Source of the DNA: Ophiosphaerella korrae
Lineage: Eukaryota > Ascomycota > Dothideomycetes > Pleosporales > Phaeosphaeriaceae
Length of the DNA: 15,567 nt
Direction: 5' to 3'
NCBI GenBank assembly: GCA_028456385.1
Contig: JALNQF010000723.1
Span: forward strand, 1 to 15,567
The position numbers and the translations under genes were made by a program. Position 1 is the stretch's first letter. Every line of letters starts with the position of its first letter. The notes below the pieces were generated by a model, which worked only from the letters and a program-made list of their open reading frames with translations, searched no databases and was not told the origin of the DNA. Positions 8,513 to 15,567 of this stretch are shown piece by piece.

Positions 8513-8586
8513 GAGGTAGTATTTATAGTACTAAGGAAAGTTATTAGTTCTAGTAATTTATTAGTTTTAGTAATAGAATACGTTAA
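8513..8586 (-). repeat. Right terminal inverted repeat of the Pogo element
   Basis: Ends tagtaatagaatacgttaa directly before TA at 8587-8588; it is the inverted copy of 6732-6805 with four transition differences in the inner third. TIRs longer than those of Fot1 or Pot2 may hold subterminal transposase sites (inference). Confidence 0.93.
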
Positions 8587-8588
8587 TA

Positions 8589-10019
8589 CTAGATCTATAA
8601 TAATTAGTACTTAATTATTATTTTTATATTATTAGGTTTACTCTACTTAGTATTCTTTATCTTACTTTTCTTTTACTAAGTAGTAGCTATCTACTAGTTT
8701 TTAGATTTCTTTTATTAATTAATTCTATACCTTTGTATTTTTTTACTTTAGCTTTAGTATTTTAAGTACTATTTTATATTTAGAAGTCTTAAGCTCTTAG
8801 TTTTTTTATTATTTTTATTATAAGCTATATATACTTACTTTCTAAGATATAGTGTTATTTTATACTTATACTCTACTCTTCTTTAGTATAGCTAAAAGTA
8901 TTCTAAAGTATTTATCTTAGCTTACTTCTACTTTAGCTAATACTTTTTTATGTAGCTTTATACTCTTAGTAGTATATTTATAGCTTTTACTTTATTATCT
9001 ATTATAAGGTTACTTAGCTTTATAGTAATCTTATAGTAGTTATATCTTTTACTTATATCTTACTACTAGAAGTTTATAGTCTTATAATCTTTTTTCTTTT
9101 AGCTTCTTCTAAGAATTACTTTTTATTCTTCTTCTCTATTATTATCTTACCTCTTAAGTATATTAATTTATTATATTATTTTATTTTTTATATAGTAATT
9201 CTTTACTAGGTGCTTTATTTTACTATACTTATAGTATTTTTAGCTTTCTACTTCTTTAGAGTTCTTATAGTAATAGTATTCCTATTTTCTTAAGTTTATA
9301 TTATTAATATATATCTTATTTAGCTTAAAGTATCTATAGCTACTTTAAACTTAGTTATTCTTATATTAGTACTTATACTTAGGTTTATACTTCTTACTTT
9401 CTATATATAGTACTCTACTATTCTTAGCTTTTACTATATATTTATATATATAGTTATTAACTTAAATTACCTTTTCTATTAAGTTTTCTAACATCTTAAT
9501 TATAGCTTTACTACGTATTAGCTTACTTTAAATATTACTTTTAAGTTTCTATTAAAATATCCTTATTAATAACTTATTATTATATTCTATTTATATTATA
9601 TAGCTTTAGAACTTATTAGTATAGTTTACTACTACTTTATATTATTATAGCTACTATATTATATACTCTACTACTAATATCTTATTTACTAGTAAAAAAG
9701 CTTATTATACATTATCTTTAAACATAATCTATTCTTTAAATTTCTTGTTATAGTTATTATTATTATTATTATTATTAAAGTATTTCTTAAAGTATAGTAT
9801 AACTTATTTTTCTACCTTACCCTCTATATAAGACAATATAAGTATAGCTTTATCTTTATCTTAAACTTAGTTTACTTTAAAAAAGAGATTAAGTTATAAG
9901 ATTTATAGCTTAAGCTTATTTAATTCTCTATAGTAAAGGTTTAGCTTAGAAACTTTAGAATTAGTAGTATAGGTTACTTTTATACACTAGTTATCTATAT
10001 TTATTAATATATTACTTAT
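8589..10019 (-). pseudogene. gag: Element C gag with CCHC knuckle, RIP-degraded
   Basis: One minus frame (codon starts equal to 2 mod 3) reads from about 10019 to the Pogo insertion. Capsid-like segments: KVSKLNLYYRELNKLKL, then FFKVN.V.DKDKAILILSYI, then EGKVEK.VILYFKKYF, then a run of seven AAT codons (9776-9756). Further on come FKDNV..AFLLVNKILVVEY, and later KAIIKMLENLIEKVI.VNNYIYKY. A nucleocapsid knuckle reads YYKYSKIKHLVKNY (9236-9195), CX2CX4HX4C with His intact and the three Cys now Tyr. After it a hydrophilic Lys/Gln/Ser-rich tail continues to 8589. The pattern DKAILILSYIEGK.E.W fits Retrotrans_gag-type capsids. An ata at 10019-10017 may be the former ATG. Confidence 0.72.
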
Positions 10020-10304
10020 CTTAAGAGTATTTAATATATTAAGACCTTAGAACTAAGTAAAGGTAATAAAAGTAAGTAGGCTTCTATAAGATAAGCGAAG
10101 TTAATAAATAAGTTAGTTACTTAATTTAATTAATAGTTAGCTTTTATTAGAGTATTACAAAGTATATAAGTATTAATAAGTAGATAAGAATATAATTAAA
10201 GTATTATTTATAATACTCTATTAAGATAAAAAGTAAAAAAAAGATTAAATATAATAGTCTATAAAGGTCTATTAACTTTCTTATATATATACTATCTAGT
10301 ATTT

Positions 10305-10416
10305 ATTTCTAAGTACTTACTCTAAAGTATTTACTCTAGAGCGCTTATTTCTAAGTATTTACTCTAGAGCGTTTACTCTAAAGTACTTATTTCTAAGTAT
10401 TTACTCTAGAGTATTA
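10305..10416. repeat. 14-bp tandem repeat array, eight units in a 42-bp higher-order period
   Basis: Units by position: 10305 atttctaagtactt, 10319 actctaaagtattt, 10333 actctagagcgctt, 10347 atttctaagtattt, 10361 actctagagcgttt, 10375 actctaaagtactt, 10389 atttctaagtattt, 10403 actctagagtatta. The atttct form recurs every 42 bp. Many units hold palindromic cores (ctagag, aagtactt). It lies in the presumed leader or LTR of element C. Function is unknown; LTR-internal minisatellites can act as enhancer repeats. Confidence 0.85.
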
Positions 10417-10576
10417 TTAGATTTTAAAGGAAGTTATAGTAGTTTAATAAAAAGGCTTTTTTATAATAGCTATATAAGGGCCTTATTAGAGAGGGATACT
10501 AAGGCTTTTAGAAAAACCTTTTTTTAGATTAATTACTTATAACTTAATAGTACTAGGTATAAACTAAGTAGATTAA

Positions 10577-10594
10577 TTTTTTTTTTTTTTTTTT
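10577..10594. repeat. 18-nt poly-T run at the edge of element D
   Basis: Eighteen consecutive T (poly-A on the minus strand) lie exactly where the presumed 3' LTR of D ends. It may be the target site, a target-site duplication within an A-tract, or a poly-A tail left by some other element. Confidence 0.6.
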
Positions 10595-10759
10595 AAACTC
10601 TAGCCCTACGCTCTATCTATATATCTATAATATAGTAGTCTTAGCTAAGTCTTTTAAGATAGTAGTAAGCTAGATCCTTAATTCTCTTTTTATTAAGGTA
10701 CTAGTTTCTTTATTATATTAGTCGTGCTAATATAGTCTATTTCCTTGTATATAAGATTC

Positions 10760-10769
10760 TTTATTTATA
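10760..10769 (-). promoter_or_regulatory. TATA box in the LTR of element D
   Basis: The minus strand reads cttttataaataaagaatc. It lies about 110 bp inside the presumed LTR start and about 170 bp from its end, a usual U3/R position. It lacks CA and TG, so RIP could not alter it. Confidence 0.45.
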
Positions 10770-10817
10770 AAAGTTAAGGCTATAATCCTTTTAGCTATAG
10801 TAAAGTTAGTAGCTTAG

Positions 10818-10853
10818 TAATCGCGTATATAATCGCGTATCTAATCGCGTATT
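10818..10853. repeat. Three tandem 12-bp CpG-containing repeats in the LTR of D
   Basis: taatcgcgtata, taatcgcgtatc and taatcgcgtatt follow one another without spacer. Each holds the palindrome cgcg. They lie upstream of the TATA-like box on the minus strand and so sit where U3 enhancers are expected. The role is inferred. Confidence 0.85.
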
Positions 10854-11039
10854 AAGTATCTAATTGTATAACTTATCTAATATACCTATTTAGGTTAGTA
10901 ACTTATTAGTAAACTAGATATTATAAGATAAGTGTAAAATTATTAAGGTAGTCTTAGATTTTATTAAGAGGTGCTTTATATATTATTTAGTATTCTATTA
11001 CTTCTACTAGTCTAAGCTAATTTAAGAAGCTTTCTTATT

Positions 11040-11475
11040 TATTTATTAGTAAGACTTTTATAAAGCTATCTACTATTATCTCTATTAATAGAGTGTATTC
11101 TACTTTAATTTAGCTAGTAGAGACCTCTTATCTTAGCTAATAATTATAGATATTAACGTACTAAAGCTTAGTTTATAGCTTAGCTAGTTCTTTAGTAATA
11201 AGCTAGATTATTTAAGTATTATTATACTATATAGAAATATAGTTTATAGAAAGTTTAACGTATAGTTTATTAAGTAGTTTTAATATAAATATAGCTTCTT
11301 TAGCTACTTATAATAAGGCTAGTAATTTAGCTTTAGTTATAGAAGTAGTAACTATATCTTACGTATTTACTCTCTATATAATAAGCCTATTAAAAAGTTT
11401 AATTATATAGCTTTGTAAGCTTTTTTAGTCTAGAGTATTATTAGTAAATAAAGTATTACTAGTAACTTATAATAA
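11040..11475 (-). other. RNase H domain of element D
   Basis: The frame reads VTSNTLFTNNTLD.KS.QSYIIKLF, matching the Copia pattern ASDASFADN...RKS..GY with first catalytic Asp now Asn (11457-11455). It continues TTSITKAKLLALL.VAKEAIF, where the catalytic Glu of STTEAEL is Lys, and NNT.IIWLITKELAKL.TKL.YVNIYNY, corresponding to CDNxxAI.L....TKHIDIRYH. It ends KVEYTLLIEIIVDSFIKVL (usual V.T..QIADxLTK), with that Asp kept. Confidence 0.88.
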
Positions 11476-11879
11476 GTTACTACTACCTAGCTAAAGTACT
11501 TTTAATTTTATATAAGAGAGGTATATAAGTACTTAATTAGTAGACTTATAGCAAGTAGCGCTTAGGTTTATAAGAAATTAAGCTAGCTATAATATCGCAA
11601 AAGCTATATCTAGCTAAGTAGTTATAGTAGTAAATAGAAGTAAACTAATTTTACGTTAGTATTTATTAATCTTAGATAGTGTTACCTAACTATTATAGGT
11701 TTTAAGTTTAGTAGTAGCTATAAGTATATTATAATAGATATATAGTTTATCTATAAGCTAACTTATCTTATTAATATATACTACTTATAGTAGTTAAATT
11801 ATATATTACTCTCTATCTTAAATTACTTTAATACTAAGAAACTATTAGAGATCTATTCCTCTAGTAATAGTATACTTCT

Positions 11880-12380
11880 CTTTTAGAAGATTAGTTACTT
11901 ACTATACTTCCTTAGTCTTCTACTTATTATATACGATAATAATAATTCTATTTTTAACTATATAATATAGTTTATATAGTACTATTTAAAAGCCTATAGC
12001 TTTAAGTATAGCTATAAATTCTCTCTACTATAGGAGAGGTAAGATCTAGAGACTATATAGGGCCTTTTAGACTCTAAGGATTATACCCTTCTTTTAGTAT
12101 CCCCTTAGTATTTTTATATAGATCTCTTAGTCTATTACTATATAAACAAAGGCGTTAGTTACGTTATACTATTTTAGTTTAAGATTATATTTAGTAGTAA
12201 TAGCTATAAGTATCTAAAAGGATTAGCTAGCTAGTATTATAGCGTAAGTCTCTTATACTATAATATTTTGTTACTAGTTTCTTTATATAATAAGTTAAGC
12301 TTTATATTTAATAAATTAATAATATTTATTAAGCTTATACGCATATACCTATATATAGTCTAGTATCTACTAACTAGCGC
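11880..12380 (-). other. Reverse transcriptase of element D, YVDD box not found
   Basis: Recognisable Copia motifs: DYI.VYAYKLNKYY.FIKYKA (12360-12300), ETYA near 12250, YNVTNAFVYIVID (usual DVxNAFL; first Asp now Asn, 12165-12163), YIKILRGY.KKG (usual PPGY..KG, 12120-12085), and LYSL.ILPLL...EF (usual LYGLRQSPLLW, 12060-12020). Downstream, INRIIIIVYNK-like sequence runs straight into KTKEV..VTNLLKEKYTI with no YVDD or its RIP derivative; an in-frame deletion near 11955-11925 is possible. Confidence 0.85.
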
Positions 12381-13379
12381 GCTAGATAGGTTTAGCTAGT
12401 ACTTTAGTCTATAATCTTATCTAGTAGTAACTAGTTAGGTAGACTTACTTAGCTTCCTTAAATAGTTTGCCTATTAGATAGCTATCTAGGTTTATTTAGT
12501 ATAAAGGTAATAATAAGAGTTAATTGTAGTAAAGCTTTAGTCTTCTTATAAGTATCCTTTTTATCTTAGCTTTATCTACTAGCTCTCCTTAATACTTTCT
12601 AAAGTTACCTACTTAGGTACTAGCTATAAAAGCTACTACCTATAGTATAGTTTTAGATAAGCTATAGTTATTATATACTATTAGCTCTAGTTAATCTCTA
12701 GTTATTAAACTAGCTAGTAGTACTACTAGAGGTAGAGATAGTAGAGGAGTTAGATAGTAGTCTACGATCTTCCTTCTATAGTAGTAGCTAAGTAGATCTA
12801 CTTTATTATTATTTATAAATATATCTAATTTAGTATTATCTTTATAGAAAGATTCTATTTCTAGCTCGTATAATAGTACTAGAAGTTTAATTGTTCTAAT
12901 ATACGTTACAATTTCTTTAAGTACTTAATATATAAGATTATCTATTAAATCTTCTATTTTACTATTAAAGATTATTTACTTATTAAAGATTATATCTTAT
13001 ATACTTATTACCTTAGCTATAGATAGTACCTAGATCTAGTAGATATTTAATAACTAGTATCCTACTAGGTAACTAATCTAAGCTTTTAGATTAAGTTATT
13101 ATAGCCTTAATTTACTATAATACGTATTATTAGTTATTATAAAGGCCTTATAACTATATACTTTTAGGTAAGCTAGGCTTAGCTTTTTTAGTAATACTAT
13201 AATTCTTTAGTTCTTAGCTACTTTTATAAAGAATACTTTATATAGTATCTTTTAGTTATTTAAGTAACTTAGTATTTAATTATATAGGTAGACTCTAGCC
13301 TATATAATTTTAGGCTAAAGTTCTTATAGTAAGTTTACGTTAAGTTATATAGTACGTAACTTTTCTTTATTAATTTTTC

Positions 13380-13900
13380 TAGCGCGCTTAGCTCTTCTAT
13401 TTTAGGCTAAAGTATCTAGAGCTAAAGGTTTAATAGTAATACCTTATAAGTTTAACTAGCGCTAGACCTCTAGTTTTATTATTATAATTTTGTTATTAGC
13501 TTTAACTACTTTAACTAAAGTACTATACTAATTCTTTAAGAAGTAGATTAGGTTTAATAGCGCCTTAATAATTAATTTAGCTAGCTAGTTATTAGTAAAG
13601 TAGAAGTCCTATTATAACTTTAAATACTTATCTATAACAAGTATCTAGCTTTTTTTTTTAGTAACGCTTTATAGTTTATATAAATAAAAGTTAATAGAAA
13701 GTCTTTCTCTTAGTCTTTTATAACTAATTCTTAGTATATAGCTAACTTACTACTTTATCTTAGCTTTACTATATATATTATACTAGACTATAAATACTTT
13801 TTTTATATATACCCCTTAAGCTTACTAGATAAGATATTTAATTATAACTAGACTAGGATAGCTAAGTCTCTTATACTATAGTAGTACTAGTACTTATATA
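13380..13900 (-). other. Integrase of element D (pre-integrase H2C2 finger and DDE core)
   Basis: GAG-pre-integrase finger: YKRLS (usual HKRLGH, 13875-13861), YPSLVIIKYLI, then V.YNIYSKAKIK, where CxxC has become YxxY (13782-13771). The core has RLSINFY (first Asp now Asn AAC, 13692-13690), LVIDKYL (second Asp kept, 13632-13630), and LAxNRRAKRA (usual PxQNGGAERS), with the catalytic Glu now Lys (AAG, 13389-13387). All the changes fit TG-to-TA. Confidence 0.88.
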
Positions 13901-15567
13901 GTTTAAGGCTTATAGGTATAGTATACTACTTAGTACTATAGATTATATAGTAGATAATACTCTAGTACCTATTAACTATAAATCTTAGTAAGCTCTCTAA
14001 TTATTTATCTATTAGGCTTGTTTAGAGTTATTAGTTTAGATTAAGTATTTTACTATATTCTTTTCTACTAAAGTAGTTAGAAAGAGACTAGGTTATATAA
14101 AATATCTAGGTATATAGCTATATTATATAGAGTTAGCTTTCTTTCTCCTAATTAGTTTATTAGCGTAATTATAATTAATCTATATCCTTTTACTTATATT
14201 TTAGACTTACCTACCTATATATAATTATTTAGTATAGGTAGGTAGTAGTTAGATACCTAAGTAGGATTATTTATAATATAGTAAGTTAAGCTAGAGTTTA
14301 AGATAAAGGAGTTTTAAAGTAAATAGCTATTAAAGATTATTATAGTAAAGATACTTTTAATCTCTAATATTTACTAGCCTTCTAGTTAATTATCTTCTTC
14401 TATAAAACCTAGAGTTAGTAATTTCTTTATCTAGGGTTTAGACTATCCTCTAATTAGCCTCTATAACGTAGTATTATTCTTACGTTTATAATTAATAAGT
14501 CCTTATATAATCTTATTTAGGCGCTAATTTTCTAGTAATTTATCTAGATAGATATAATAGTATTCTTTTAGAGAATAGTATTTACTATAAGTAGTGTATA
14601 GTAATCTCTCTATAGTAGTAGTCTCTCTAGATTTCTTTTTACAAGTATAGTTACTATATTTATAGGCTTTTTCTTTTAAACCTAACTCTTTTTAAGTAGG
14701 TTAACTAGTATTATACTCTAGTCTTTAAGATTTCTCTAAGTAATATATACTTTCTACAAGAGAGGCGTCCCTAGTCTTACTCTAAGTAGATTTACTACTA
14801 TTAGTAAAGTATAATAAAGTACTATTTACTATAAAAGTAGCTTTTCTTTCTTTTAGAGGATACGCTATTATTATATACTCTTAGAAGTGTTTTATTATTT
14901 CTTTCTAGGTTATATACTTATTAAAGTAACTATAGTCCTAAAAATTAATTAACTATATAGGTATAGCCTTATTTATAGCTAAGAGGAAATCTTTAGTTAC
15001 TACTTTAAGATTTAAAACTTCTATAACTTAATAAGTTTTAGCGTCTATAGTAGCTTAGTTATACTTAGCTATCTAAGTATTCTAGTTTAAAGTATTCCTT
15101 ATTAGTTTAAGCGAACTAATATAGCGCTTATAAGTACGCTCTCTTTCTATCTACTTATTAATCCTAACTATTTGTTTTAGGTTAGTAAGCTATTATCTTA
15201 TTAATTAATTTAGTTAGTAGTATATACGTAGTAGATAAGGCAAGACTAATAATTAGATAAAGACTATAATATACTATAGACTTATCTATTCCTTATTGTA
15301 TATATATTAATTAATTTAGTATTACTTAAAGAAAGTCTTATAGTACTTAAGATCCTCCTTAAATACTTTAAGGCCTACTACTAAGAGTTTAGACTAACGC
15401 GTTAGTTCCTTAATATTACTAGCTAGAGTATAATTAGTAAGTACTAGAGGATTAATAAGCTCTAGTATATTTATAAGCTCTATAGTAGAGGCTAAGTTAA
15501 TTTAATCTTAGATTTTATATATAACGTATCTTAACTATAGCTAAGTTAGCTACGTAGTATAGTCTAT

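Larger units (their letters stand above)
6732..8586 (+). mobile_element. Fot1/Pot2-like Tc1-mariner (pogo) DNA transposon, full length, RIP-inactivated
   Basis: The element is bounded by 74-bp inverted repeats (6732-6805 and 8513-8586) and flanked on both sides by TA (6730-6731 and 8587-8588), the target duplication of Tc1-mariner elements. The length is 1855 bp, and a single plus-strand transposase frame fills it. Known fungal pogo-group elements are of the same size (Fot1 and Pot2 about 1.9 kb, 43-44 bp TIRs, TA duplication). The first 50 bp of the two TIRs are identical. It lies inside element C. Confidence 0.93.
8587..10576 (-). mobile_element. Element C: Gypsy-type retrotransposon, 5' part (leader, repeats, gag)
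   Basis: Minus-strand gag (about 10019-8589) is preceded by about 550 bp of non-coding AT-rich DNA holding a 14-bp tandem array (10305-10416) and a TATA-like ctattataaaaaagcc near 10470-10445; this may be leader plus 5' LTR. I see no gene between 10020 and 10576. LTR limits could not be set, because the second LTR is not visible. The element is interrupted on its 3' side by Pogo at 8587. Confidence 0.6.
10595..10882 (-). repeat. 3' LTR of element D (approximate limits)
   Basis: Non-coding DNA follows the end of pol. On the minus strand it begins tattagataag at 10882 (compatible with a RIP-altered TGTTRG start) and ends ggctagagttta at about 10594. It carries a TATA-like tataaataaa (10769-10760) and three 12-bp repeats in the U3 part. 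About 288 bp. The 5' partner is outside the window, so both limits are estimates. Confidence 0.55.
1..15567. other. RIP-mutated AT-rich heterochromatin-like block
   Basis: CA and TG are nearly missing on both strands throughout, TA is very common, and CG persists (many acgcg or gcgcgc strings). For example, I find only one CA and three TG in 5101-6730. In every recognisable coding region the substitutions are those expected of CpA-to-TpA change on either strand: CAA to TAA, TGG to TAG or TAA, TGC to TAC, CAC to TAC, and GAT after T to AAT. Repeat-induced point mutation is known only from filamentous fungi, chiefly Pezizomycotina. Such blocks are usually methylated, gene-poor heterochromatin (centromeric, subtelomeric or AT isochores); that part is inference. 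No intact gene is present. Confidence 0.95.
10595..15567 (-). mobile_element. Element D: Ty1/Copia LTR retrotransposon, RIP-inactivated, 5' end off the window
   Basis: Minus-strand order is gag, protease, integrase, RT, RNase H, then LTR. Integrase before RT is the Ty1/Copia order. A single frame (codon starts at multiples of 3) holds from the window edge to about 10920, so Gag-Pol was one ORF, as usual for Copia. The 3' LTR is about 10882-10595. The 5' LTR, primer-binding site and gag start lie beyond 15567. Confidence 0.92.
10920..15567 (-). pseudogene. gag-pol: Element D gag-pol polyprotein, RIP-degraded (5' end truncated by window)
   Basis: One frame of over 4.6 kb with dozens of stops and no frameshift. 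Gag occupies about 15567-14300 (e.g. NIKELTR.SKLLVVGLKVF near 15418-15361; TKDFLLAINKAI near 15000-14960). Protease: YIINNPT.VSNYYLPILNNY near 14280-14221, then KLTLYNIAIYLDI and LYNLVSF. Integrase, RT and RNase H follow (separate entries). After RNase H the protein ends with ESFLN.LRLVEVIEY near 11031-10985. The true stop cannot be told from RIP stops; about 10920 is a guess. The product would package, copy and integrate the element; it cannot now be made. Confidence 0.9.

Noticed and set aside
8640..9190. Independent gene between the Pogo element and the C knuckle
   Set aside because: The only frame with few stops is the in-phase continuation of gag C; it is low-complexity Lys/Gln/Ser-rich with no recognisable domain.
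10305..10416. Telomere or centromere satellite
   Set aside because: The array is short (112 bp), the 14-mer bears no telomere motif such as TTAGGG, and it sits next to a gag gene of a retroelement.
10577..10594. Poly-A tail of a LINE occupying 10600-15567
   Set aside because: The coding on the minus strand is clearly Copia (integrase before RT, Copia RNase H motifs) and an LTR-like segment lies between pol and the T run.
1..15567. AT-rich organelle (mitochondrial) or AT-rich bacterial/protist genome
   Set aside because: The bias is in dinucleotides (CA and TG missing, CG kept), not simple A+T bias. The frames are nuclear fungal retroelements full of stops at Gln and Trp sites, which recoding of one codon such as TGA would not explain, because TAA and TAG are both involved.

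Overview
The window is a block of repeat-induced point mutation (RIP) wreckage from a filamentous ascomycete (Pezizomycotina-type) genome. The dinucleotides CA and TG are almost absent on both strands over all 15.6 kb, TA is in great excess, and CG is retained. That is the expected product of C-to-T change in CpA context acting on both strands of repeats. I see no intact gene, tRNA, rRNA, CRISPR array or bacterial-type system. The only long open frame (3310-3501, +) is an antisense accident inside a dead retrotransposon. The species cannot be named from this sequence.

Once RIP is allowed for (stops read as former Gln, Trp or Arg; Asn as former Asp; Tyr as former Cys or His), five transposable elements can be read. 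(A) 1-5095, minus strand: a Ty3/Gypsy chromovirus. In order it has a 5' LTR (about 5095-4818), gag (about 4791-3640, with a CCHC knuckle), protease-like region, RT, RNase H, integrase and a C-terminal chromodomain that ends near base 16. Its 3' LTR lies beyond the left edge. (B) about 5096-6035, minus: the 5' end and N-terminal gag of a second Gypsy element, cut off where A begins. (C) about 6036-6731 plus 8587-10576, minus: a third, older Gypsy-like element with leader, gag, knuckle and a possible protease, split by the next element. (Pogo) 6732-8586, plus: a full-length Fot1/Pot2-type Tc1-mariner/pogo DNA transposon of 1855 bp with 74-bp terminal inverted repeats and TA target duplications. 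(D) 10595 to beyond 15567, minus: a Ty1/Copia element with 3' LTR, RNase H, RT, integrase, protease and most of gag; its 5' end is off the right edge.

The layout is a nested graveyard: A sits in the gag of B, B appears to abut or sit in C, Pogo sits in C, and D lies beside the 5' end of C. Surviving CA plus TG sites, hand-counted, are densest in A (about 13 per kb in the stretch counted), intermediate in Pogo and D (about 6-7), and scarcest in the B/C stretch at 5101-6730 (about 2.5). This fits A being the youngest. The long coding parts of A, Pogo and D stay in one frame for kilobases, so these elements were killed by transitions rather than indels. One likely exception is the Copia RT, where the YVDD box cannot be found.

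I did not find a new biological system. The points worth a second look are the CpA-only mutation signature, the complete transposon with long inverted repeats, the palindrome-rich LTR, two short tandem arrays (14 bp and 12 bp), paired hairpins at 5931-6024, and selective loss or retention of catalytic residues that dinucleotide context predicts.
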